A program made the position numbers and the translations under genes. Below are positions 25,971 to 34,425 of a stretch of 64,000 nt of DNA, in pieces (positions within the stretch are counted from its first letter, which is position 1; each line of letters starts with the position of its first letter). This stretch comes from Streptomyces spinoverrucosus (GTDB taxonomy: Bacteria > Actinomycetota > Actinomycetes > Streptomycetales > Streptomycetaceae). The notes under the pieces were generated by a model. It was given only the letters and a program-made list of their open reading frames with translations. It was not told the DNA's origin and searched no databases. Location of the stretch: positions 6,336,001-6,400,000 of the forward strand of contig NZ_JADPZX010000001.1 in NCBI RefSeq assembly GCF_015712165.1, given 5' to 3'.

Positions 25971-26035
25971 GGTCGAAGTACCCGGAGTGACCTGCGAGTT
26001 CTGGTCCGTTGATCGGCTGCACCACCCGGCGGGAC

Positions 26036-26235
26036 GCCATCGCGGTGATAGGCGTCTACGTCGACGTTGCTGCCGCGCACGATGGTGACGACGTGTCGGC
26101 CGGCGAAGCGGTCACGGTCTTCGGGGATGGCTGCGAGGCCGAGTGCGGCCCGACGGTTCGACGACGGAGGCCGGCGTGGTCGAGGAGCATCCGTCTGCCC
26201 GAGGTGATCGATGTTTCCTGGACCAGAGCGAGAGC
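26036..26235 (-). pseudogene. C-terminal remnant of a PLP-dependent threonine dehydratase
   Basis: Across three frames the minus strand reads ALVQETSITSGRRMLLDHAG, then VVEPSG, then AALGLAAIPEDRDRFAGRHV and VTIVRGSNVDVDAY. This reproduces the order seen at the end of fold-type II threonine/serine dehydratases (vEPSGA-aLAAL, then a Gly-Asn-Val-Asp loop). Two single-base shifts and missing flanks make it non-functional. About 70 codons are left. Confidence 0.65.
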
Positions 26236-26385
26236 CCGATGATTTCCCGTAGCGGGCCCGGGCCGCGGCCGAGGCCCGCGACGGTCGCTTCCTGTTCCAG
26301 GGACGCGGGTGCGATCGCCTGGCCGATACCGGTGCCGGCGCCCGCGAGCACGACGACCGGGCCCTGGTAGGCAGTTGGCCGAGGC
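26236..26385 (-). pseudogene. N-terminal fragment of a short-chain dehydrogenase
   Basis: The minus strand encodes VVVLAGAGTGIGQAIA, then LEQEATVAGLGRGPGPL, which is the beta1-alpha1-beta2 nucleotide-binding part of an SDR (TGxxxGIG-like). It runs directly into the threonine-dehydratase debris with no catalytic YxxxK, so only the first 45-50 codons remain. It ends just past the stop of the TIM-barrel isomerase gene. Confidence 0.55.
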
Positions 26386-26387
26386 GT

Positions 26388-27437
26388 TCACGGCTGGAGG
26401 GACTCCTGGAGCGCCGCGTCGGCCGCCTTCAGTACCCCGGCGGCGACGGCGACGCCCTCGACGCGGCCGAGTTCGGTGTCCTCGTGCTCGATGTTGACGA
26501 GTATGTCGGGGTCGACCTCGTGCAGGGCGCGCAGGAACTCGGTCCAGTAGGCGACGTCGTGCCCCTTGCCGAGGGCGACGAAGTCCCAGGCGGACTTCCT
26601 GGGCCACTCGTTGGCCCATTCGTCGCCGCCGAGGTTGGTGCGGGGCTCGTCGGGCGACAGACGGCGGAAGCTGTTGTCGAGGACGCCGTTGAGGGCGGCG
26701 TGCTCGGGGTTGATGCGGACGTCCTTGGCGGCGGCGTGGAAGACGAGTTCGCCGAGGTGGCGGACGACGGCCACCGGGTCCATCTGCTGCCAGAACAGGT
26801 GGGAGGCGTCCAGTTCGACGCCGACGTGGGTGGCGCCGGTGAGTTCGATGAGTTTGTGCACGTCGGCGGAGTTGAAGATCAGGTTCTGCGGGTGCAGTTC
26901 GAGGGCGACCTTGACATCGTGGTCGCGGGCGAGCCGGTCGGTCTCGCGCCAGAAGTCCGCGGCGATCTTCCACTGGTGGTCCAGTACGTCCAGGGCGGCG
27001 GAATTCCAGGCGTTGACGACCCAGTTGGGGCGGGTGGCACCGGGCTCGCCGCCGGGCAGGCCGGACATGGTGACGAGGCGGTGCTGTCCGAGCCGCTCGG
27101 CCAGGCGGATGGAGCGGCGGACGTCCCCGGCGTGCTTCTCGCCGATGACGGGGTTCGGGTGCGGCGGGTTGCCGTTGGCGTTGAGTCCGGCGATGGAGAC
27201 ACCGGTACCGTCGAAGAGGCCGAGGAAGTCGTCCCGGGCGGTGTCGCTGACGAGGATGTCGTCGAAGGTCGGCACATGGACGGCGGGCAGGAAGCCACCG
27301 GTGTTGATCTCAATGCCGGTCAGGCCCAGATCGGCGATGACTTCGATCGCCTCCGGAGCACCCGGCGGTGCCCTGCGGCCTCCTGGTTCCCGGCCCGCGC
27401 CCGCCGTGCTGGGTCGGTCGTCATCGGGATCTGGCAT
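26388..27437 (-). CDS. Sugar phosphate isomerase/epimerase-like TIM-barrel protein
   Basis: About 349 aa, xylose-isomerase-like TIM barrel. Metal-site landmarks include ALELHPQNLIFN, VGVELDASHLFWQQMDPV, FHAAAKDVRIN and VNIEHEDTELG. It belongs to the same superfamily as the isomerase at 40.9-41.8 kb (shared FWQxMDP and IExED motifs). The N-terminus is doubtful: recognisable fold begins only at EAIEVIADLGLTGIEIN and the expected first beta strand is replaced by a Pro/Gly/Arg-rich stretch. The ATG at 27437 has no good ribosome site. A LacI-type operator lies 55-70 nt upstream. Likely in sugar or inositol catabolism. Confidence 0.75.
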   Translation of the reverse strand: MPDPDDDRPSTAGAGREPGGRRAPPGAPEAIEVIADLGLTGIEINTGGFLPAVHVPTFDDILVSDTARDDFLGLFDGTGVSIAGLNANGNPPHPNPVIGEKHAGDVRRSIRLAERLGQHRLVTMSGLPGGEPGATRPNWVVNAWNSAALDVLDHQWKIAADFWRETDRLARDHDVKVALELHPQNLIFNSADVHKLIELTGATHVGVELDASHLFWQQMDPVAVVRHLGELVFHAAAKDVRINPEHAALNGVLDNSFRRLSPDEPRTNLGGDEWANEWPRKSAWDFVALGKGHDVAYWTEFLRALHEVDPDILVNIEHEDTELGRVEGVAVAAGVLKAADAALQESLQP

Positions 27438-27491
27438 TTCAGAACAAACCCTTGACACCTCCCGGAAACAGAAGCATGCTCCAACGCATCG

Positions 27492-27507
27492 CTTAGAACG
27501 ATCTAAG
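27492..27507. promoter_or_regulatory. LacI-type operator copy 1
   Basis: CTTAGAACGATCTAAG differs by one base from the perfect palindrome at 37646-37661. It is followed by a half-site ATCGATCC (27510-27517) and a separate perfect palindrome CGATCCGGATCG (27521-27532). It lies upstream of the TIM-barrel gene and could also act on the transporter operon to the right. Confidence 0.65.
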
Positions 27508-27532
27508 AAATCGATCCAAACGATCCGGATCG

Positions 27533-28059
27533 GGCTCATGAGCGGCGACATACGGCACGGCGTTCCGTGACCGCAGGCCGACCGCCTTGACCTTCAGGAG
27601 CGTGCAATGCCCACCGACTAGATCGGCGCACGGGTTCACCGGACGAGCCACCGCGACGCGACGACGACAGCCCACGAGGACGTCCCGGCGCGGGTGCGAT
27701 GGCCGGCGACCACCGACCCGACAAGCCGTCGACGAAGAAGCGCCGAAACGAGACGTACGCCTCGGCCAGGTACGGACAGGAGGCGGCCCCGCGACCGGGG
27801 GCTGCCTTTCCCGGCGACGCGATGTGCCGGCCGCCGGCACCCCACCGCAAGTCATCCCGGCTCGCTTGTGCCCGAGGGCACGGCGGGGTCACCCGCAACC
27901 AAGCAGCGTCCCTTCAGCCCCACGACGGACCGCCCCCGCTTCTCCGCAAGCCCCGGCTCCGCCCGCTTCCCGTGGCAGCGCATCGCCTCACAAGGTTCCG
28001 AGGCGCTTTCGGCCCTCCCCTCCCTCCGCTCGGCACCAGACGTAAGGAGCACTCAGCTC
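27533..28059. other. Intergenic region upstream of sugar transporter, no gene seen
   Basis: About 530 bp between the LacI-type site and the transporter start. Open frames here have no ribosome site or recognisable protein. A ribosome-site-like CAGGAGC followed by ATG at 27610 opens a four-codon frame (MPTD-stop); a similar CTTCAGGAGC leader precedes the GntR gene at 31163, hinting at a lost or duplicated gene start. Probably holds the transporter promoter and a long leader. Confidence 0.5.
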
Positions 28060-29139
28060 ATGGAAAGCACCCAGATCCGCCGGTTCCCGTCCGGCCGCCG
28101 CCTCTCCCGCAGAGCCCTGACGGCGGTGAGCGCGCTCGCCCTGGCCGGGGCCGCGTTGACCGGTTGCGCCAGCGGCAAGGCGACGGGCGACACCTCACAG
28201 GCGACGGCGAGCAGCGGGGGGTCGCAGAGCTCGGCGAAGGTCGGCGGCAAGCTCTCCCTCTACGTCATCGGCGGCAAGTCCGACGACCCCTTCTTCTCCA
28301 CGGTCAAGCGCGGTGTCGAGGACGCGGCCAAGCTGGTCAACGGCAAGGTGACGTTCGTGGGCCCCGCGAACTACGACAACCTGGGCCCGGACGTCGCGAA
28401 GCTGACACTCACCGGCATTGCGCAGAACCCGTCGGCGATCCTGGTGCCGGACTGGGTGCCGGAGAGCCAGGACTCCGCGATCAAGCAGGCGATCAGCAAG
28501 GGCATCCCGGTCTTCCTCTACAACTCCGGTGGTGTGGAGGCGGCCGACAAGGTCGGGGCCGTGAAGTACATCGGTACGGACGAGTACAAGGCGGGCGTGG
28601 CCGGCGGCGAGAAGTTCGCCGAGTCCGGCGCCAAGAACGTGCTGTGCGTCAACACCGTGCCGGGCGCGGCGAACTCGGAGGCCCGCTGCAAGGGCATCGC
28701 CGATGGCGCCAAGGCCAAGGGCGGCAAGTCCAAGCAGCTCTCGCTGCCCTCCTCCAACTTCGGCAACCCCTCGGCCGTGACCCAGGCGATCAAGGGAGCG
28801 CTGCTGAAGGACAGCTCGGTCGACGGCCTGGTGACGATCGGCACCGGCGACGCGGACAGTGCCGCCGCCGCGATCGAGCAGGCGAAGGCGAGCGGCAAGG
28901 TGCAGCTCGGCACCTTCGACCTCTCGCAGAGCCAGCTCGACCGGATCAAGGCCGGTACCCAACTGTTCGCCATCGACCAGCAGCCGTATCTGCAGGGCTT
29001 CTACGTCGTGTCCATGGCCAGCCAGTACCTGTCCTACGGCGTCCTGCCGCCGCAGAACCCGATCCTGACCGGCCCGCTGCTGGTCACCAAGGACAACGTC
29101 AGCAAGGCGATCGAGGGTACCAAGGCCGGGGTCCGCTGA
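28060..29139 (+). CDS. Sugar ABC transporter substrate-binding lipoprotein
   Basis: 359-aa periplasmic-binding-protein type 1 (RbsB-like) lipoprotein. The basic N-terminus, hydrophobic core and lipobox LTGCAS predict a lipidated Cys near residue 33. Mature segments such as LSLYVIGGKSDDPFFSTVKR and FDLSQSQLDRIKAGTQLFAI are typical sugar-binder strands. The ATG at 28060 follows AAGGAG at 10 nt. First gene of a transporter operon with permease, ATPase and GntR regulator. Ligand probably a sugar or cyclitol given the neighbouring Gfo/Idh enzymes. Confidence 0.92.
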   Translation: MESTQIRRFPSGRRLSRRALTAVSALALAGAALTGCASGKATGDTSQATASSGGSQSSAKVGGKLSLYVIGGKSDDPFFSTVKRGVEDAAKLVNGKVTFVGPANYDNLGPDVAKLTLTGIAQNPSAILVPDWVPESQDSAIKQAISKGIPVFLYNSGGVEAADKVGAVKYIGTDEYKAGVAGGEKFAESGAKNVLCVNTVPGAANSEARCKGIADGAKAKGGKSKQLSLPSSNFGNPSAVTQAIKGALLKDSSVDGLVTIGTGDADSAAAAIEQAKASGKVQLGTFDLSQSQLDRIKAGTQLFAIDQQPYLQGFYVVSMASQYLSYGVLPPQNPILTGPLLVTKDNVSKAIEGTKAGVR

Positions 29140-29144
29140 CCGGC

Positions 29145-29182
29145 GAGGGGCGCCGGGGCTCTCCCCAGGCCCGGCGCCCCTC
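29145..29182. other. Strong hairpin between binding-protein and permease genes
   Basis: GAGGGGCGCCGGG (29145-29157) pairs with CCCGGCGCCCCTC (29170-29182) across a 12-nt loop. Thirteen uninterrupted base pairs lie just after the binding-protein stop, the same position as the palindrome at 8758-8785 in the other importer operon. Likely an mRNA stabiliser or attenuator that raises binding-protein yield. Confidence 0.65.
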
Positions 29183-29233
29183 CCCGGCCCGACCTCGCAC
29201 CGCATCCACATTCCCGAAGGTGACACCACTGCG

Positions 29234-30295
29234 ATGACTACCTCACTTCCGCACGCGGCGGCCGAGAAAGAGACCGCTGTCGCTCCTCCGAAGCAGTCCG
29301 AGAGCAGGCTGGCGCAACTGCGGCACCGCCCCGAGGTCGGCGCGCTCATCGGAACCATCAGCGTCTTCGTCTTCTTCGCGATCTTCGGCGGGGAGAAGTT
29401 CCTCGCCGCCGGGGGCGCGGCGAGCTGGCTGAACATCGCCGCCGAACTCGGCATCATCGCCATCCCGGTCGGCCTGCTGATGATCGCCGGCGAACTGGAC
29501 GTGTCCGTGGGCTCGGTCCTGGCCGGCAGCTCGATGACGCTGGCCATCGTGTCCGGTCACTGGGGCGCCCCGATGATCGTCGGCATCCTGTGTGCGCTCG
29601 CCCTGGGCCTGTTGACCGGCCTGCTCAACGGCGTCATCGTCACCCGCACCAACGTCCACTCCCTGATCGTCACGCTGGCCACACTGTCCGGCATGGCCGG
29701 CCTGACCCTGGGCCTGTCCCGGGTGACGACCGGCACCACCAGCGTCCCGATCAGTCCTGACCCCCTCTCCAAGGCACTGTTCGGGCATCTGATCGCCGGC
29801 CAGTTCGAGGTCGCCATCTTCTGGTGGCTGGGCCTTGCCGTCGTGGTCACGGTGATCCTGCAGGCGATGAAGTACGGCAACTGGATCTTCGCCATCGGCG
29901 GTGACAAGGAGTCCGCCCGCGCCACCGGTATCCCGGTCGACCGGGTCAAGATCGCCCTGTACATGGCCAGCGGGCTCGGCGCCGCCCTGGTCGGCGTGAT
30001 CCAGACCATCCTCTACAACGGAGCCCAGGTCGCCAACGGCCAGTCCTTCGTCTTCAACTCCATCATCGCCGTGGTCATCGGCGGGGTCCTGCTGACCGGC
30101 GGCTACGGCTCCGTCGTCGGCGTCGTCCTGGGCACGCTGACGTTCGCCATCGTCAACCAGGGCATCTACTACACCGGCTGGAACTCCGACTGGGCCAGCC
30201 TGATCCTCGGCATCCTCATCCTCGCCGCCGTTCTGATGAACAACACCTTCCGCCGCCTCGCCCTGTCCTACAAGCCCCGCACGAAGAAGGCCTGA
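29234..30295 (+). CDS. Sugar ABC transporter permease (RbsC-like)
   Basis: 353-aa integral membrane protein with about 8-10 hydrophobic spans starting at LIGTISVFVFFAIFGG. Family landmarks include GELDVSVGSVLAGSSM, LLNGVIVTRTNVHSLIVTLA and GGKDK-type cytoplasmic loop AIGGDKESARATGIPVDRVK, the EAA-like loop contacting the ATPase. It lies 94 nt after the binding-protein gene and 2 nt before the ATPase. Forms the channel, presumably as a homodimer. Confidence 0.92.
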   Translation: MTTSLPHAAAEKETAVAPPKQSESRLAQLRHRPEVGALIGTISVFVFFAIFGGEKFLAAGGAASWLNIAAELGIIAIPVGLLMIAGELDVSVGSVLAGSSMTLAIVSGHWGAPMIVGILCALALGLLTGLLNGVIVTRTNVHSLIVTLATLSGMAGLTLGLSRVTTGTTSVPISPDPLSKALFGHLIAGQFEVAIFWWLGLAVVVTVILQAMKYGNWIFAIGGDKESARATGIPVDRVKIALYMASGLGAALVGVIQTILYNGAQVANGQSFVFNSIIAVVIGGVLLTGGYGSVVGVVLGTLTFAIVNQGIYYTGWNSDWASLILGILILAAVLMNNTFRRLALSYKPRTKKA

Positions 30296-30297
30296 CC

Positions 30298-31095
30298 ATG
30301 ACCGCACCCCTCCTGCGCCTGACCGGAGTCGGCAAGTCCTTCCTCGGCACGCACGCTCTCACGGACATCTCCCTCGAAGTGGACGCCGGCAAGGTGCTGT
30401 GCCTGCTCGGCGACAACGGCGCCGGCAAGTCCACCCTCATCAAGATCCTCTCTGGGTTCCACAAGCCCACCACGGGCACCATCGAGGTCAACGGCGAACC
30501 GGTCGTCTTCGACAGCCCCCGCGACGCGTCCGCCCGCGGTATCGCCACCGTCCACCAGTTCGGCGGCACGTTCCCGCTCATGGGTGTGGGCCGCTGCTTC
30601 TTCGTCGGCGCCGAACCCACCAAGGGCTTCGGCCCGTTCAAGCTCTTCGACAAGAAGACCGCCGGCGAGATCGCCGTACGCGAGATGCAGTCCCTCGGCA
30701 TCACCCGCGTCACCGACGGCAACCGCCTGGTGGGCAGCCTCTCCGGCGGTGAGCGCCAGGCCCTCGCCATCGCGCGCGCCGTCTACTTCGGCGCCAACGT
30801 CCTCATCCTCGACGAACCCACCGCGGCCCTCGGCGTCAAGGAGGCCGCGCACGTCCTGCGGATCGTCATGCAGGCCCGTGCCAAGGGCGTCGCGGTCATT
30901 CTCGTCACCCACAACGTCCGCCACGCCATGATGGTCGGCGACCACTTCGCCGTCCTCATCCGCGGCCGGAAGGCCGACGACTTCCGCAAGGGCGAACGCA
31001 CCCGCGAGGAGATCACCGACCTCATGGCCGGCGGCGAGGCCATGGCCCATCTCGAAGCCGAACTCGCCCAACTCCAGGCCGACGCCGCCCCCTGA
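30298..31095 (+). CDS. Sugar ABC transporter ATPase (single-domain RbsA type)
   Basis: 265-aa ATPase. Walker A GDNGAGKST near residue 40, signature LSGGERQALAIARAV, Walker B VLILDEPTAALG and H-loop VILVTHNVRHAM are all intact. Unlike RbsA, which has two ATPase halves, it is a single domain, as in FrcA-like systems. Q-loop region reads VHQFGGTFPLM. Starts 2 nt after the permease stop and powers uptake by the preceding binding protein and permease. Confidence 0.93.
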   Translation: MTAPLLRLTGVGKSFLGTHALTDISLEVDAGKVLCLLGDNGAGKSTLIKILSGFHKPTTGTIEVNGEPVVFDSPRDASARGIATVHQFGGTFPLMGVGRCFFVGAEPTKGFGPFKLFDKKTAGEIAVREMQSLGITRVTDGNRLVGSLSGGERQALAIARAVYFGANVLILDEPTAALGVKEAAHVLRIVMQARAKGVAVILVTHNVRHAMMVGDHFAVLIRGRKADDFRKGERTREEITDLMAGGEAMAHLEAELAQLQADAAP

Positions 31096-31162
31096 GCGCC
31101 TCATCGAGGCCGGGATCGAACAGGGCGCACGCCCGCACCATGTCGACCTTCAGGAGCACACC

Positions 31163-31966
31163 ATGTCGGATACGCGCGCTGCGGCGGTGACGGCCGTCGG
31201 GCTCCGCGTGGACCGTGCGAGCCATCAACCGCTCCACCAGCAACTCGCGGAACAACTGAGGGACGCCATCGCACACGGTCGGCTTGCTCCCGGCACTCAG
31301 CTGGTCAGCGAGACCGAGATGGCGGAGCGGACCGGACTGTCACGCATCACGATCCGGCACGCGGTCCGAGCGCTCACAGCCGAGGGCCTGTTGGTACGCC
31401 GTCGCGGCGTCGGCACCTATGTCGCGCACGCCCCGCTCGACGGTGCCGTGGACCTGACCAGTTTCCATGACGACCTGCGAGCGACAGAGCGCCATCGCGT
31501 CATGGACCTGCTGCGCACGGAGAACGTACCCGCTTCGGCGGAGGTGGCGGTCGCTCTCGCTGTCCCGGAGGGCAGCACGGTCGTACGGCTGGAACGGCTG
31601 CAACGAGATGGCGGCGCGGTCGCCGCGTACCTGCGCCACTACCTGCCCCTCGGCGGGTTCCGTCCGAACGCCGAGCATCTGGCCTCAGCCGGCCTGTACG
31701 CCGCGATGCAGGCGGTCGGCATCACCGTACGGAGCGTCCAGCAGTCGATCGGAGCGCGCAACGCGACCGCCGGAGAGAGCGAACTGCTCGGCATCACCGA
31801 AGGGAGCGCCATCCTGACCATGCGGCGCACACTGTTCGACGGCGCCGGCCGGGCCGTCGAGTACGCGACCCACTGCTACCCGGCGTCGCGGCGCACGTGG
31901 GCCTTCGAGCTCTGCGCCCTGCCCGAGGGTGAGAACGAGCGCAGACGCTACGCGGGAGACGTCTGA
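31163..31966 (+). CDS. GntR-family (HutC/UTRA) transcriptional regulator
   Basis: 267 aa. The N-terminal winged helix (about 20-85) contains QLRDAIAHGRLAPGTQLVSE and LSRITIRHAVRALTAEGLLV; the C-terminal UTRA ligand domain contains YLRHYLPLGGFRP and a terminal RTLFDGAGRAVEYATHCYP. AGGAGC lies 5 nt before the ATG. It follows the transporter operon by 67 nt and may regulate it in response to the sugar or its phosphate. No obvious operator was found next to it. Confidence 0.9.
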   Translation: MSDTRAAAVTAVGLRVDRASHQPLHQQLAEQLRDAIAHGRLAPGTQLVSETEMAERTGLSRITIRHAVRALTAEGLLVRRRGVGTYVAHAPLDGAVDLTSFHDDLRATERHRVMDLLRTENVPASAEVAVALAVPEGSTVVRLERLQRDGGAVAAYLRHYLPLGGFRPNAEHLASAGLYAAMQAVGITVRSVQQSIGARNATAGESELLGITEGSAILTMRRTLFDGAGRAVEYATHCYPASRRTWAFELCALPEGENERRRYAGDV

Positions 31967-31990
31967 CCGACGTCTGACCGACGCCTGACC
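31958..31990. repeat. Three tandem 11-bp repeats across the GntR stop codon
   Basis: GACGTCTGACC occurs at 31958-31968 and 31969-31979, then GACGCCTGACC at 31980-31990. The first unit contains the GntR stop codon, and each unit holds TGA. Repeat expansion here would leave the protein unchanged. Confidence 0.75.
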
Positions 31991-32043
31991 ATCGTCGTGG
32001 CGGTTCCCGACAGCGCCGAAGACGCTCACCTTCTCCCTTCCGC

Positions 32044-32078
32044 TCCCTGTCCCTGTGTCCCTGTGTCCTGTCCCTGTT
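32044..32078. repeat. Short CCTGT-type tandem repeat
   Basis: A run of TCCCTGT and CCTGTGT units occupies 32044-32078, in the 185-bp gap between the GntR gene and the P450 fusion. It may be replication slippage. It lies 74-108 nt upstream of the P450 start, so it could affect promoter spacing. Confidence 0.6.
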
Positions 32079-32151
32079 CTCGCCGTCGAAGCCGACGGCT
32101 GCACCCCCGCCCCCCACCGTCCAGCCGGACCCGCCGAATGCGAGACCCCAG

Positions 32152-34425
32152 ATGACGTCCCTCTCCCCGACGCCCGTGGCGGAAGGCCTCCAGGTCTTCT
32201 ACGACCCGCTCTCCTACGCGGCCTACGACCATCCCTACGAGGTGTACCGGCGACTGCGCGACCACGCGCCGGTCTACTACAACGCACGGCGCGACCTGTG
32301 GGTGGTGTCGCGGTACGAGGACGTCAAGGCGTGTCTGCGCGACCACGAGCACATGGTGAACGCCCTGGGCAACGACATGGACGGCACCCACGCCTCGTAC
32401 GGTGCGGGCAACCTGATCGCCCAGGACCAGCCGCACCACACGGTGTTGCGCAACGTGGTCCGTCCGTCGTTCGCGGCCCGCGAGATCCTCGCCCTGGAGG
32501 CGCATGTGCGCGGACTCGCCCGTGACCTGGTGGCCGGGCTCCGCGAGCGCGGTGGCGGCGATTTCGCGACGGACGTCGCGCTGCCCCTGGTCATCGGTGC
32601 CTCGATGCGGCTGATGGGGATGCCGGCCTCGGACAGCCCGTTCTGGCAGGACCACCTGCTGCGCTCGATGGCCCGCACCGTCGGCCGGTTCGGTGTCCCC
32701 GAGGACGCCGCCCTCTCCAACCACGAGACGGAGGAGCACCTCGCCGAGATCATGCGCCGACGCCGGCTCGACATCGGGGCCGGAGCGCCGCGCGACACAC
32801 CCGACGTCATCACCCAGGTCCTGCGTGCCGTCGCCGACGGCACGCTCGACGACCAGGAACAGATCGGGCTCGCCCACCTCGTCCTGTCGGCGTCGATCGA
32901 CGCGCCCGCGGCCCTGCTGACCAACTGCGTCGCCGTACTGGACAAGTTCCCCGGTCTCCAGGGCCACCTGCGCGACCATCCGGATCTGATCCAGAACTTC
33001 GTCGAGGAGACCCTGCGCTACGACGGTCCGGCCAAGAACCTGTGCCGCCAGACCACGGCCGACATCACGCTCCGCGGCATCACCATCCCCGCGGACTCCC
33101 GTGTGATGGTCCTGATGGGTTCGGCCGGCCGCGACGAGCGCGTCTATCCCGACCCCGACGCCTTCGACCTGTACCGCACGTTCGACGCGGACAACAAGAT
33201 CCTCACCTTCGGCGAGGGCATCCACTCCTGCATGGGCGCCCCGCTCGCCCGGCTGACCGCGCGGATCGCCGTGGAGGAACTGGTTGCCGGGCCGGCCGCG
33301 ACCGAGGTCCGGGTCGTCGGCACACCGCAGCGCTGGACCAAGCAGATGGTGCGCGGCTTCGCGTCGCTGCCGGTGCAGTTCCTCGCCGGCGAGCAGGAGC
33401 AGGCGGCTCGGACCGAGCTGGTGCCCGAGGTCCACATCGAGCGGACCCGTGAACGCACCACCCGACTGACCCTGGCCACCCGGGAGTTGGAGACCGAGGT
33501 ACGCGTCAGCGGCAAGGACGCGGTCGCCGACGGCGTCGTCGCCCTGACCCTGCACGCCATGGACGGCCGGCCACTGCCGGCCTGGGAGCCCGGCGCCCAC
33601 GTCGACCTTGTGCTGGGCGGTGCCCCCACCCGGCAGTACTCGCTGTGCGGTGACCCCACCGACCGCCGAACCCTGCGCCTCGGGATCCTGCGCGACCCGG
33701 ACGGCAGCGGTGGCTCCCTGTACGTGCACGACCGGCTCCGGGCGGGCGACACCGTCCGCATCCGCGGCCCGCGCAACAACTTTCCGCTGGTGGCGGCACC
33801 GCGCTACCTGTTCATCGCCGGCGGCATCGGTATCACTCCGATCCTGGCCATGATCCGCGCCGCCGAGACCGCCGGCGCCGACTGGCGACTCGTCTACGGC
33901 GGTCGCCGGCGCGCTTCGATGGCCTTCCTGGACGAACTCGCGGGCTACGGCGACCGCGTCACCGTCTGGCCACAGGAAGAGCAGGGCCTCATCGACCTCG
34001 ACGGCCTGCTCGGCACGCCACTGCCCGACACCAAGGTCTACTGCTGCGGGCCCGAGCCTCTCCTGGCCGCCGTCGAGCAGAAGTGCGCGACCTGGCCGGA
34101 AGACGCGCTGCACGTCGAACGGTTCATGGCAAGGCCGCTGTCCGCACCGGTCCTGAACGAGGCGTTCGAGGTCCACCTCGCCCAGAGCGGCCTCACGCTC
34201 GACGTTCCCCCGGAGAAGTCCGTCCTGGCGGCCGTGGCGGAGGCAGGGATCGAGGTGCTCTCGTCCTGCCAGGAAGGTACCTGCGGCACGTGCGAGACGA
34301 CCGTCCTGGAAGGCGAACCGGACCACCGCGACTCGGTACTGGACGAGGCGTCCCGCAAGACGGGCGACCGCATGATGATCTGCGTCTCCCGCTCCTGCAC
34401 CAAGCGCCTGGTCCTGGATCTCTGA
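32152..34425 (+). CDS. Self-sufficient cytochrome P450: P450, FMN reductase and [2Fe-2S] ferredoxin fusion
   Basis: 757-aa CYP116-type fusion. The P450 domain (1 to about 420) has ExxR in EETLR and the heme loop FGEGIHSCMGAPLARL with Cys360. A phthalate-dioxygenase-reductase-like part follows (FMN motif RQYSLCGDP, NAD motif GGIGITPILAMI). A plant-type ferredoxin ends it: Cys706, 711 and 714 in CQEGTCGTC and a distal Cys in MMICVSRSC. The I-helix reads LSASIDAPAALL, so the acid is kept but the usual oxygen-activating Thr is Ala. It precedes an aldo/keto reductase and an esterase, suggesting oxidative dealkylation or hydroxylation. Substrate unknown. Confidence 0.94.
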   Translation: MTSLSPTPVAEGLQVFYDPLSYAAYDHPYEVYRRLRDHAPVYYNARRDLWVVSRYEDVKACLRDHEHMVNALGNDMDGTHASYGAGNLIAQDQPHHTVLRNVVRPSFAAREILALEAHVRGLARDLVAGLRERGGGDFATDVALPLVIGASMRLMGMPASDSPFWQDHLLRSMARTVGRFGVPEDAALSNHETEEHLAEIMRRRRLDIGAGAPRDTPDVITQVLRAVADGTLDDQEQIGLAHLVLSASIDAPAALLTNCVAVLDKFPGLQGHLRDHPDLIQNFVEETLRYDGPAKNLCRQTTADITLRGITIPADSRVMVLMGSAGRDERVYPDPDAFDLYRTFDADNKILTFGEGIHSCMGAPLARLTARIAVEELVAGPAATEVRVVGTPQRWTKQMVRGFASLPVQFLAGEQEQAARTELVPEVHIERTRERTTRLTLATRELETEVRVSGKDAVADGVVALTLHAMDGRPLPAWEPGAHVDLVLGGAPTRQYSLCGDPTDRRTLRLGILRDPDGSGGSLYVHDRLRAGDTVRIRGPRNNFPLVAAPRYLFIAGGIGITPILAMIRAAETAGADWRLVYGGRRRASMAFLDELAGYGDRVTVWPQEEQGLIDLDGLLGTPLPDTKVYCCGPEPLLAAVEQKCATWPEDALHVERFMARPLSAPVLNEAFEVHLAQSGLTLDVPPEKSVLAAVAEAGIEVLSSCQEGTCGTCETTVLEGEPDHRDSVLDEASRKTGDRMMICVSRSCTKRLVLDL

